Of a DNA stretch of 64,000 nucleotides, positions 24,178 to 32,760 are shown one piece after another; position 1 is the first letter of the stretch, and each line of letters starts with the position of its first letter. Below the pieces are notes generated by a model that was not told the DNA's origin, did not search any database, and saw only the letters and a program-made list of their open reading frames with translations. The DNA is taken from contig NZ_QVPD01000005.1 in assembly GCF_003416885.1 (NCBI RefSeq), positions 186,001 to 250,000 of the forward strand, written 5' to 3'. The DNA comes from Cognatiluteimonas weifangensis (GTDB taxonomy: Bacteria; Pseudomonadota; Gammaproteobacteria; Xanthomonadales; Xanthomonadaceae). The translations under genes and the position numbers were made by a program.

Positions 24178-25644
24178 ATGAACCACCACGACGCCCCCGC
24201 CGCCCGCAGCGAGCTCGACATGCCGGTCGAGCGCTTCCGCCAGCTGGGCGGCGACATGCTGGAGCTGGCCGCGCAGTGGCTGGCTGCCGAACCCGATGCG
24301 CCGGTGCTGCGCCACTGCAGCGGCGTCGAACTGGCGGCGCTGTTCGAGCAACCGCCACCGGAACAGGGCATCGACGCGGCCAGGCTGCTGGAAGAACTGC
24401 GCGACAAGGTGTTGCGCCATTCGCGGCATAACGGGCATCCGCGTCAGTTCGCGCATGTCTGCGCCTCGCCGGACCCGGTCGGCGCGCTGGCCGACCTGCT
24501 GGCCTCGGCCATCAACCAGAACGTGACCGCGTGGCGCTCGGCGCCGGCCGCCGCGACCGTGGAGCGGCAGGTGCTGCACTGGCTGGATGCGCTGGTGGGT
24601 TTCGACGGCGGCGGTCACGGCCTGCTGCTGGGCGGCGGTTCGGCGGCCAACCTGCACGCGCTGGGCGCGGCGGTGGAGCATGCGCAGCGCCGGCATCCGG
24701 GTACGGCGCGCGAGCGGCTGGTGCTGTACACCTCGCGTGAGACCCACCTGTCGCTGGCCAAGGCGGCGCGTTTTCTCGGAGTCGGTCACGTCCGCAGCCT
24801 GGCCGTGGACGCGGCGCGACGGCTGCAGCCGGACACGCTGCGCGCGGCCCTGGCCGCCGATCGCGCGGCCGGTCTGGTCCCGACGCTGGTCGCCGCCTCG
24901 GCCGGTACCGCCAACGCCGGCAGCATCGATCCGCTGGCGGAGCTGGCCGCGGTCTGCGGCGAGATCGGCGTCTGGTTCCATGTCGACGGCGCCTACGGCG
25001 CGCCGGCCGCGCTGACCCCGGCCTACGCCTTCCTGCGCGAGGGTTTCGCCCGGGCCGACTCGCTGTCGCTGGATCCGCACAAGTGGCTGTACGCGCCGTT
25101 CGACACCGGCGTGCTGCTGGTGCGCGACCCGCAACGCCTGCGCGATGCGTATGCCGACACCTCCGAGTACATCACCGTGACCGAGACCGCGCCGCTGGAG
25201 AGCCATGCGTTCTGGGACTACGGCATGGAGCTGTCGCGGCGGTTCCGCGCGCTGAAGCTGTGGGTCATGTTCAAGCTGCGCGGGGTCGATGCCTACCGGC
25301 GCGCGATCGCCGACAACATCGCGCTGCGCGCATACCTCGACCGGCGGGTCCGCGCCGAGGCCGAGCTGGAACTGCTGGCTTCCGACCTCAGCATCAGCTG
25401 CTTCCGCTACCGCCCGGCAGGCGCCGATGCGGCCGCGCTGGATCGGATCAACGCCGCGATCCAGGCGCAGTTGCTGGCGACCGGCGAGATCGTCCTGTCG
25501 CCGACCACGCTCGACGGGCGCTACAGCCTGCGCGTGTGCATCGTCAACTTCCGCAGCCGCCGCGCCGACATCGACTGGCTGGTCGAACGCGTGCTGGCTT
25601 TCGGCCGCCAGGCGCACGCCGCGGACCGCGACGCGGCCCGCTGA
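24178..25644 (+). CDS. PLP-dependent group II decarboxylase (aromatic amino acid type)
   Basis: 488 aa from ATG 24178 with AAGGA upstream. PLP-fold markers: LLLGGGSAANLHAL, the cofactor-stacking His in SRETHLS, the Asp in WFHVDGAYGAPA and the Schiff-base Lys in LDPHKWLYAPFD (about 301). The length and motifs fit the DDC/glutamate-decarboxylase group. Substrate not determinable; an aromatic amino acid is the best guess. Followed by the CapA-like gene after 75 bases. Confidence 0.88.
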   Translation: MNHHDAPAARSELDMPVERFRQLGGDMLELAAQWLAAEPDAPVLRHCSGVELAALFEQPPPEQGIDAARLLEELRDKVLRHSRHNGHPRQFAHVCASPDPVGALADLLASAINQNVTAWRSAPAAATVERQVLHWLDALVGFDGGGHGLLLGGGSAANLHALGAAVEHAQRRHPGTARERLVLYTSRETHLSLAKAARFLGVGHVRSLAVDAARRLQPDTLRAALAADRAAGLVPTLVAASAGTANAGSIDPLAELAAVCGEIGVWFHVDGAYGAPAALTPAYAFLREGFARADSLSLDPHKWLYAPFDTGVLLVRDPQRLRDAYADTSEYITVTETAPLESHAFWDYGMELSRRFRALKLWVMFKLRGVDAYRRAIADNIALRAYLDRRVRAEAELELLASDLSISCFRYRPAGADAAALDRINAAIQAQLLATGEIVLSPTTLDGRYSLRVCIVNFRSRRADIDWLVERVLAFGRQAHAADRDAAR

Positions 25645-25719
25645 CGCTGCGACGCCGCAGGCGCGTCGACGGGCGCGGCTTCAGGCGCGCGTCACGCCGC
25701 TGCCTGCAGGCTGCCGGGC

Positions 25720-26958
25720 ATGCGCGGACGCCGGCGTTTCCTGCGGCAGCTGGCCTGCATCGTCCTGGGCGCGGTGGGCGGCGCGGCGATGGGTGACACC
25801 CGCAGCGCGACGCGGCGGGCGTTGCCGCGCGCCGGGCGCGGCCGCGACCATGGCGGCATGCCGATCACGCTGTTCCTGTGCGGCGATGTCATGCTCGGGC
25901 GCGGCATCGACCAGATCCTGGCGCATCCGTCCGAGCCGCTGCTGCACGAGGCCGTGGTCCGCGACGCGCGCCGCTACGTGGAACTGGCCGAGGCCGTCAG
26001 CGGCCGCATCCCGCGCCAGGTTGCCGCCGACTACGTCTGGGGCGAGGCTCTGGCGCAGTGGCGGCAGCGGCAGCCGCAGGCGCGCATCGTCAACCTGGAA
26101 ACCGCCGTCACCCGTCACGACCGGCCCTGGCCCAAGGGCATCAACTACCGCATGCAGCCGCGCAACGTCGACGTGCTTGCCGCCGCGGGCGTCGATTGCT
26201 GCGTACTGGCCAACAACCACATGCTGGACTGGGGCCGCGAGGGTTTGGCGGAGACGCTGGCGACGCTGCGCGCGGCCGGCATCGCCGTCGCCGGCGCCGG
26301 GCCGCGGCTGGCGGCGGCGCGCGCGCCGGCGGTGCTGCCGTTGCCGCAGGCGCGGCGAGTGCTGGTGTTCGCGGCGGCCAGCGAGGATGCGGGGGTGCCG
26401 GAGTTCTGGGCGGCGCGCGCGGCCCGCGCCGGGGTGCAGCGGCTGCCGGACCTGTCGCCGCGCACGGTGGCGCGGATCGGCGCCGAGGTCGCCCGGCACA
26501 AGCGTGCCGGCGACGTGGTCGTGTTCTCCGTGCACTGGGGCGACAACTGGGGGTATGCGGTGGCGCCGGCGCAACGCGCGTTCGCGCACGCGCTGATCGA
26601 CGGCGCCGGCGTGGACCTGGTGCATGGCCACTCCTCGCATCATCCCAAGGCGATCGAGGTCCATCGCGGGCATCTGGTGCTCTACGGCTGCGGCGACCTG
26701 CTCAACGACTACGAGGGCATCGGCGGCCACGAGGCGTTCCGCGGCGAGCTGGGCCTGATGTACTTCCCGCGCATCGATGCCGCCGACGGCTGCCTGCGCG
26801 AGCTGGCGCTGGTGCCGACCCGCATCCGCCGCTTCCGCATCGAGCTGGCGCGGGACGCGGACCGGGACTGGCTGCTGGCGATGCTGCGTCGCGAATGCGC
26901 GCCGCTGGGTTGCGATGTCGCGCCACGGGGCGATGGCGACTTCATCCTGAGCTGGTGA
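25720..26958 (+). CDS. CapA/PGA_cap-type metallophosphatase-like protein
   Basis: 412 aa from ATG 25720, which includes a twin-arginine-looking start (RGRRRFLRQL) and a hydrophobic stretch; ATG 25858 would begin directly at the domain. The fold is marked by LFLCGDVMLGRG, NLETAVT, CCVLANNHMLDWG, VHWGDNWG and VHGHSSHHPKAIEVHRGHLVLYGCGDLLND, the metal-binding blocks of the poly-gamma-glutamate capsule family (calcineurin-like). Family members act outside the inner membrane in capsule or cell-wall polymer handling. No other capsule gene is nearby. Confidence 0.88.
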   Translation: MRGRRRFLRQLACIVLGAVGGAAMGDTRSATRRALPRAGRGRDHGGMPITLFLCGDVMLGRGIDQILAHPSEPLLHEAVVRDARRYVELAEAVSGRIPRQVAADYVWGEALAQWRQRQPQARIVNLETAVTRHDRPWPKGINYRMQPRNVDVLAAAGVDCCVLANNHMLDWGREGLAETLATLRAAGIAVAGAGPRLAAARAPAVLPLPQARRVLVFAAASEDAGVPEFWAARAARAGVQRLPDLSPRTVARIGAEVARHKRAGDVVVFSVHWGDNWGYAVAPAQRAFAHALIDGAGVDLVHGHSSHHPKAIEVHRGHLVLYGCGDLLNDYEGIGGHEAFRGELGLMYFPRIDAADGCLRELALVPTRIRRFRIELARDADRDWLLAMLRRECAPLGCDVAPRGDGDFILSW

Positions 26959-27084
26959 CGCGCTGCGGCGCGCGCGATCGTCGAGGAGGGTCCGGACGAT
27001 TGCCCCATCCCGGTTTCGCGGAAACGGCGATCGAACGCGCCGCGCCGCGTGCGGCATGCGCGATCGGACGAGTGGCTCCCGGGC

Positions 27085-27768
27085 TCAGCCGCGCTGCAGC
27101 AGCGCCAGCACCGCATGCGCCGCCGGCGCCGAGGACGCCGGGTTCTGTCCGGTGACCAGGTTGCCGTCGCTGACCACATGCGCCTGCCAGTCGTCCTGCT
27201 TCGAATAGCGGCCGCCGTTGTGCCGGAGCATGTCCTCGACCCGGAACGGCACCACCGCGCTCAGGCCCACGGCCGCTTCCTCGGTGTTGGCGAAGCCGGT
27301 GACCGCCTTGCCTTGCACCAGCGGCGCACCGTCGGGACGCCTGGCGTGACGGAACGCGGCCGGGGCGTGGCATACGGCGGCGACCGGCTTGCCGGCCGCG
27401 TAGGCGGCTTCGATCAGGGCGATCGAGTCGCGGTCCTCGGCCAGGTCCCACAGCGGGCCGTGCCCGCCGGGATAGAACACGGCGTCGAAGCTGGCGTCGG
27501 CGACATCGCACAGGCGCAGCGTCGCGGCCAGTGCGGCGCGCGCGGCAGCGTCGTCGCGGAAACGCGCGGTGGCGGGCGTCTGCGCATCGGGCGCGTCGCT
27601 GCGGGGATCCAGCGGCGGCTGCCCGCCGGCGGGCGAGGCCAGGGTGACCTCGGCGCCGGCGTCGCGGAACACGTAGTACGGCGCGGCGAATTCCTCGAGC
27701 CAGAAACCGGTCTTCTCGCCGGTCGCGCCGAGCCGGTCGTGCGAGGTCAGCACCATCAGGATCTTCAT
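27085..27768 (-). CDS. DJ-1/PfpI (Hsp31-like) type 1 glutamine amidotransferase-domain protein
   Basis: 227 aa. The nucleophile-elbow Cys is in PVAAVCHAPAAF (about 136), followed by the DJ-1 Hsp31 pattern; FDAVFYPGGHGPLWDL (about 94) provides the supporting residues, and TGFWLEEFAAPYYVF is the Glu-containing helix. Family members act as glyoxalase III, deglycase or chaperones in the cytoplasm. Divergent from the TIR-TPR gene with about 180 bases between. Confidence 0.88.
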   Translation of the reverse strand: MKILMVLTSHDRLGATGEKTGFWLEEFAAPYYVFRDAGAEVTLASPAGGQPPLDPRSDAPDAQTPATARFRDDAAARAALAATLRLCDVADASFDAVFYPGGHGPLWDLAEDRDSIALIEAAYAAGKPVAAVCHAPAAFRHARRPDGAPLVQGKAVTGFANTEEAAVGLSAVVPFRVEDMLRHNGGRYSKQDDWQAHVVSDGNLVTGQNPASSAPAAHAVLALLQRG

Positions 27769-27945
27769 CGGACATCCCCGGTCGGACTAATGGAGGGTAG
27801 GCAGGCGGACGCTAACCACCAGTGACGGCGCCGCGGCGCGGCGCTCGCCGTGCGGCCGTCGGCCCGACATTGCCTTGCGCTGCCGGGAGTATGCTCGCCG
27901 GGCCGGATGGGGAAGCGGCGACCGCTGCGGTTGAGGTTCCCCGAC

Positions 27946-29622
27946 ATGGCCGATGTCTTCGTTTCCTACTCCCGCCGCGATCGTGCCCGGGTCGCGCCGC
28001 TGGTGGCGGCGATCGAAGCCCGGGGCTGGTCGGTGTGGTGGGATCCGGAGATCGCGCCGGGGCAGGAGTTCGACCGCCTGATCGATGCGCAGCTGGCCCA
28101 GGCCCGCGCCGTGCTGGTGGTCTGGAGCGCCGATTCGGTCGCCTCGCGCTGGGTACGCGGCGAGGCGCGCGAGGCCGCCGAGCGCGGCATCCTGGTGCCG
28201 GTGCGCTTCGACGGCGCGACCTTGCCGCTGGACGTGCGCGCGCTGCACACCATCGACCTGGAGGATGCCGACGTGCACGCGGCGGGCCCGCCGCTGCAGG
28301 ACATGCTGCGTGCGCTCGCGGCGTTGATCGTGCGCCCGGCCGCACCGGCGCCGCCGGTGCCGCCGTCCTCTGCCGTCGCCGCGGCGGACCGGCCCGCGCC
28401 AGCGCTCGCGGAGCTGCCGCCGGTCCCCGTCGGCATGCCCGAGCGCGTCGACATCTGCGTGCTGCCGTTCGCCAACCTGGGCGGCGACCCGGAGCAGGCG
28501 TCGCTGGGCGACGGCATCACCGAGGACATCATCACCGAGCTCTCGCGCTGGCGCCTGCTGGCGGTGCGCTCGCGCACGGCCTCGTTCCGCTACCGCGACG
28601 CCGCCGTCGACGTGCAGCAGGTCGCGCGCGAGCTGCAGGTGCGTTTCATCGTCGAAGGCAGCGTGCGGCGCATGGGCGAGCGCATCCGCATCACCGCGCA
28701 GCTGATCGACACCGGCACCGGCGCCCACATCTGGGCGGAGAAGTACGACTGCGACCTGGCCGAGATCTTCGCGGTCCAGGACCAGGTGGTGCGCACCATC
28801 GTCAGCACCCTGGTGGGACGGGTGCGGGTGGTCGACGCGGAACGCGCGCGGCGCAAGCCGGCGGCGAGCCAGGCGGCCTACGAGTACGTGCTGCGCGGCA
28901 ACATCCTGCCCTGGAGCGATCCGGCGGGCGTGGCGGAAGCCACGCGCCTGTTCGAGAAGGCGATCGAGGTGGACCCCGGCTACGGCCTGGCCTACGCCAT
29001 GCTCGCGGCGATGCGCGCCGGGCAGTGGTACGACGAGCAGCGCGACCCCGCCGCTGCCGACGCCCTGCTGCAGCAGGCCTACGCGCTGGCGCAGCGCGCG
29101 GTGGAACTCGACGAGCACGAGAGCACCTGTTTCTCGATCCTGGCCCAGGTCTGCCTGCAGCGGCGCGCCTACGACCTGACCCTGCAGTACGCGCGGCGCG
29201 CGATCGAGCTCAACCCGAACAACCAGTGGAACATCGCCGACATGGGCCTGATGCTGGTCTATCTCGGCCAGGCCGAGGAGGCGCTGGACTGGTTCCGCCG
29301 CGCCCGCGAGATCGATCCCTATTTCGACCCGCCCTGGTACTGGCGCTCGCTCGGCCAGGCGTACATGGTCTTGCGGCGCGACAGCGAGGCGCTGGCGATG
29401 TTCGACCGCATCCCCGTGCGCCAGTACCGCGTGGCCGCGCTGCGCGCCGCCTGTCACGCGCGGCTGGGCGACAGCGACCGTGCCCGGCGCGAGGCCGCCG
29501 ACTGCGTGGCGCTGAAGCCGGAGTTCTCGAGCGCCCGCTTCATGAGCAAGGAGCCGTTCCGCAATCCCGACGATGCCGCGCAGCTGGCCGACGCCCTGCG
29601 GCGGGCGGGATTGCCGCCCTGA
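27946..29622 (+). CDS. TIR-TolB_N-like-TPR protein
   Basis: 558 aa from ATG 27946 (GAGG ten bases upstream; the ATG at 27850 is rejected). Residues 1-125: TIR domain (DVFVSYSRRDRARVAPLV, WSVWWDPEIAPGQEF, VVWSADSVASRWVRGEAREA with a Glu in the position used by NAD-cleaving TIRs). A Pro/Ala linker follows (about 130-160). About 165-290: TolB-amino-terminal/FlgO-like domain (ICVLPFANLGGDPEQ, LGDGITEDIITEL, YIVEGSVRR-like). About 310-530: TPR repeats. No transmembrane helix is obvious. Relatives are often annotated as adenylate-cyclase-like, but no cyclase domain is present. Signalling or NAD-based defence are both possible. Confidence 0.85.
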   Translation: MADVFVSYSRRDRARVAPLVAAIEARGWSVWWDPEIAPGQEFDRLIDAQLAQARAVLVVWSADSVASRWVRGEAREAAERGILVPVRFDGATLPLDVRALHTIDLEDADVHAAGPPLQDMLRALAALIVRPAAPAPPVPPSSAVAAADRPAPALAELPPVPVGMPERVDICVLPFANLGGDPEQASLGDGITEDIITELSRWRLLAVRSRTASFRYRDAAVDVQQVARELQVRFIVEGSVRRMGERIRITAQLIDTGTGAHIWAEKYDCDLAEIFAVQDQVVRTIVSTLVGRVRVVDAERARRKPAASQAAYEYVLRGNILPWSDPAGVAEATRLFEKAIEVDPGYGLAYAMLAAMRAGQWYDEQRDPAAADALLQQAYALAQRAVELDEHESTCFSILAQVCLQRRAYDLTLQYARRAIELNPNNQWNIADMGLMLVYLGQAEEALDWFRRAREIDPYFDPPWYWRSLGQAYMVLRRDSEALAMFDRIPVRQYRVAALRAACHARLGDSDRARREAADCVALKPEFSSARFMSKEPFRNPDDAAQLADALRRAGLPP

Positions 29623-29987
29623 GCCGATGCGGCAATCGGCCCGGCCGGCGCTGGCACGCACGCTCCGACGGCGCCGGTGCGGCGATCGCTTCAGGCGGCT
29701 CGCGGCCGCTGCGTCGTCCGTGCACGTGCGGTGACGATGCGCCCGCCCGGACCGCCGTTTTTTCCGCGACGCGTCGATGCATCCGCCGGCTGGCCTGCGG
29801 CGACGGGGGTGGCCGTTGTCTGCACCGCGCAGGGTCGAGCGACGAACCCGACGCGTGGCCCGGGCGGCGGTGCCCCGGCCGGTTGGTGCGCGGCTTGCGA
29901 GGATTCCCGCCGGAATTCCCGCGCGGTCCGCGGACGCGCTGCCCGGAGCCGGAGGCTCCGCAGGCCGGCGACGAACGGAGACCCGCG
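29623..29987. other. Intergenic region, 365 bp
   Basis: No gene is supported. A short hairpin GGAGCC-GGA-GGCTCC lies at 29945-29959, about 30 bases before the next start, in the leader of the GGDEF-EAL gene. Confidence 0.5.
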
Positions 29988-31787
29988 ATGGCCGTGAACC
30001 CGCCTTCGGGCAACGAACCGCCGCCGGTGCCGTCCGGCGGCGGCGGCGCGCGGGAGCAGCGCGCGCCGACGCTGCAGGTGATCTTCGACACCATCGAGGA
30101 CATCGTCTACCTGATCGACGTGCTGCCGGACGGCTACCGCTTCGGCGCGGTCAATGCCCGCTTCCTGGAGGCCACCGGGCTGACCGCCGCGCAGGTGATC
30201 GGGCGCCGGGTCGAGGAGGTGTTCCCGGAACCGTCGCTGGGCCTGGCCCTGTCGCATTACGCGCAGGCCGCCGCGTCCGGCCAGCCGATGTACTGGGAGG
30301 AGATCGCGCGCTTCCCTGCCGGCGAGCGTTACGGCGAGGTGATGGTGGCGCCGGTGTTCGACGCCGACGGACGCTGCGTGCAGCTGGTGGGCACCGTGCA
30401 CGATGTCACCGGGCGCCGCAGCACCGAGCAGAAGCTGCACCGGCTGGCGCACTACGACGCCCTGACCGGACTGCCCAACCGGCGCTACGCCACCGAGTGC
30501 CTGGAACGCGAATGCCGCGCGGCGATCGAGCAGGGCCACAGTCTGGCGCTGCTGTACCTGGATCTGGACCGGTTCAAGTACGTCAACGACACCCAGGGCC
30601 ATTCGATGGGCGACGAGTTGCTGCGTCAGGTCGCCGAGCGGATCCAGGCCTGCACCCGCAGCTGCGACATCGTCGGCCGCTTCGGCGGCGACGAGTTCGG
30701 CGTGATCGCGCCGATCGCCCGCCACCCGCAGGACGCCGCGGCCCTGGCCCGGCAGCTGACCGAGGCGATGCGGCATCCGTTCCTGTTGGGCGAGGCGATG
30801 GCCGTGGTCACCCTGAGCATCGGCATCGCGGTATGCCCGGAGGACGCCTGCGACGCCGAGGCGATGATGCGCTACGCCGACACCGCGATGTACCACGCCA
30901 AGGCCGCGGGCCGGAACGCGTACCGCTTCTTCACCCCGAAGATGAACCAGTGGGCGCAGGAGCGGCGGGAGCTGGAAGCCGCGCTGCGCCAGGCGGTCGA
31001 ACGCGAGCAGTTCGTGCTGCATTACCAGCCGCAGGTCGATCTGCGCAGCGGCCGCTGGACCGGGGTGGAGGCGCTGCTGCGCTGGCAGTGCCCGGACCGC
31101 GGCGAGGTGGAGCCGGCGGATTTCATCCCGGTGCTGGAGCAGACCGGACAGATCGTCGCCGTGGGCCGCTGGGTGATCGCCCAGGCCTGCCGGCAGCTGC
31201 AACGCTGGCGCCGGGCCGGGATCGAGGGGCTGAGCGTCTCGGTCAACATGTCCGGGCGCCAGGTCCCGCCCGACGCCCGCCGCGATGCCGAGGGGTTTCC
31301 CACCGGCCTGCCGAGCTGGGGCGACAGCGAGATCTGCGAATACGTCGAGCGCTGCCTGCGCGATTTCCAGGTCGAGCGCGGCGCGCTGAAGCTGGAGCTG
31401 ACCGAAACCACGCTGATGTCCGATGCCGAAAACACCATCGTCCTGCTGGCCCGGCTCAAGGCGCTGGGGCTGAAGATCCTGGTGGACGATTTCGGTACCG
31501 GCTATTCCAGCCTGGCCTACCTCAAGCGCCTGCCGATCGATGCGCTGAAGATCGACCAGGCCTTCGTCCGCGACCTGGGCCATGACGAGGAAGACCGCGA
31601 GATCACGCGCGCCATCATCCGCCTGGCGCACAGCCTGGGCCTGCGGGTGATCGCCGAGGGCGTGGAAGACCGCCAGCAGCTGCAGTTCCTCAAGGACGAG
31701 GCCTGCGACCTGGCGCAGGGCTTCTACTTTTCCGTGCCGGTGCCTGCCGATACGCTGGCGCAGCTGTACCACAGCAGCCGGCACTGA
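29988..31787 (+). CDS. PAS-GGDEF-EAL c-di-GMP protein, cytoplasmic
   Basis: 599 aa from ATG 29988. No signal peptide or membrane helix. PAS (about 28-145), GGDEF (about 155-315) with GRFGGDEF at about 231 and an RSCD inhibitory site five residues before it, EAL (about 330-590) with EALLRW, ETT, DDFGTG, the Lys in LKIDQAF and EGVED. Both catalytic sites look intact. An 18-residue insert after SGRQVPPDARR (PTGLPSWGDSEI region) is unusual for an EAL domain. It could make or break c-di-GMP depending on the PAS signal. Confidence 0.92.
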   Translation: MAVNPPSGNEPPPVPSGGGGAREQRAPTLQVIFDTIEDIVYLIDVLPDGYRFGAVNARFLEATGLTAAQVIGRRVEEVFPEPSLGLALSHYAQAAASGQPMYWEEIARFPAGERYGEVMVAPVFDADGRCVQLVGTVHDVTGRRSTEQKLHRLAHYDALTGLPNRRYATECLERECRAAIEQGHSLALLYLDLDRFKYVNDTQGHSMGDELLRQVAERIQACTRSCDIVGRFGGDEFGVIAPIARHPQDAAALARQLTEAMRHPFLLGEAMAVVTLSIGIAVCPEDACDAEAMMRYADTAMYHAKAAGRNAYRFFTPKMNQWAQERRELEAALRQAVEREQFVLHYQPQVDLRSGRWTGVEALLRWQCPDRGEVEPADFIPVLEQTGQIVAVGRWVIAQACRQLQRWRRAGIEGLSVSVNMSGRQVPPDARRDAEGFPTGLPSWGDSEICEYVERCLRDFQVERGALKLELTETTLMSDAENTIVLLARLKALGLKILVDDFGTGYSSLAYLKRLPIDALKIDQAFVRDLGHDEEDREITRAIIRLAHSLGLRVIAEGVEDRQQLQFLKDEACDLAQGFYFSVPVPADTLAQLYHSSRH

Positions 31788-31806
31788 CCGCGCGCGGCGG
31801 GGCGGC

Positions 31807-32577
31807 TCAGTCCTTGACCAGGCCGCCGTCCACCACCAGGTTCTGGCCGGTCACCGCGCGCGCCCACGGCGAGGCGAAGAACAGCACCGCGTCGGCGAAT
31901 TCCTCCGGCGTGGTGACGTGCCGCAGCGGCGTGCCCGCCGCGATCAGGTCGAAGATCGCCTCGGGCGTGGCGGCGCTGGCGTCGGTACTGCGCAGCAGCC
32001 CACCGGAAACCATGTTGACGGTGATCCCGGCCGGTCCCAGGTCGGCGGCCATGGTGCGCGTGAGCGACAGCAGCGCCGCCTTGGCCGCGGTGTAGTCGTG
32101 GTAGGGCACCACCGGGTTCTGGAACAGGTTGGTGCCGATGTTGACGACCCGCCCGAAACCGCCTTCGCGCATGCCGGGCACGGCCGCCTGGATGGTGTTC
32201 AGGGCGCCGCGCACGCTGCCGCGGAACTGGGCGTCGAATTCCTCCCACGCGATCGCCTCGGCGCCGGAGCGGGCGTCGCCGTTGAAGGAAAAGTCCGCCA
32301 GGGCGTTGTTGATCACGGTCGTGACCGGGGTCCGGAAATGCGCGCGGGCGGCGGCCAGCATCGCCGCGACCGCGGCCGGGTCGGTGACGTCGGCCTGCAG
32401 CGCCAGCGCGCGCCCGTCGCCCAGTTGCGCGCACAGCGCTTCGGCCGGGGCGCGACTGGCGCGGTAGTTGACGACCACGCGCGCACCGGCGGCGGCGAAG
32501 GCGCGGGCGATGGCATGGCCCAGCCCGCGCCCGGCGCCGGTGACCAGCACGATCTGTTCGGACAACGTCGGGGACAT
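31807..32577 (-). CDS. Short-chain dehydrogenase/reductase (3-oxoacyl-ACP-reductase-like)
   Basis: 256 aa, ATG at 32577 with GGAAGC upstream. Classical SDR: NAD(P)-binding TGAGRGLG (about 14-21), NNA in VINNALADF, catalytic Ser region IGTNLF and Y-x3-K as YTAAKAAL, with the C-terminal GQNLVVDGGLVKD. The SDR catalytic Ser is not clear (GTN instead of SS/IS), which may affect activity. Substrate unknown; the sequence resembles FabG-like reductases. Divergent from the fatty-acid kinase gene. Confidence 0.88.
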   Translation of the reverse strand: MSPTLSEQIVLVTGAGRGLGHAIARAFAAAGARVVVNYRASRAPAEALCAQLGDGRALALQADVTDPAAVAAMLAAARAHFRTPVTTVINNALADFSFNGDARSGAEAIAWEEFDAQFRGSVRGALNTIQAAVPGMREGGFGRVVNIGTNLFQNPVVPYHDYTAAKAALLSLTRTMAADLGPAGITVNMVSGGLLRSTDASAATPEAIFDLIAAGTPLRHVTTPEEFADAVLFFASPWARAVTGQNLVVDGGLVKD

Positions 32578-32703
32578 GGCTTGCTTCCGGGCGGGGAGAG
32601 GGGTTGGCGCGGAGCGCGGAGGGGGCATCCCCATCCCGGTTGCGGCACCGGGCCGCGCGAGGTGCATGGTACCGGCCCGTCGTCGCCGGCGCGGGCCCGC
32701 GGA

Positions 32704-32717
32704 TTGATCTGGATCAG
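32704..32717 (+). promoter_or_regulatory. FNR/ANR box F upstream of the fatty-acid kinase gene
   Basis: TTGATCTGGATCAG, one base from TTGAT-N4-ATCAA. Centre 32710.5. The class II -10 position (32740-32745) reads CATGCG, a poor hexamer. If used, transcription would begin near 32752, only 9 bases before ATG 32761, giving a nearly leaderless message; no ribosome binding site is visible, which fits. Confidence 0.5.
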
Positions 32718-32760
32718 CGCACCCTGTTTTTGGCCGCGGCATGCGGCACACTGGCCCGCA

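Noticed and set aside
25720..26958. CapA-like gene as part of a capsule locus
   Set aside because: No other capsule or poly-gamma-glutamate genes are nearby; the neighbours are a decarboxylase and a DJ-1-like gene.
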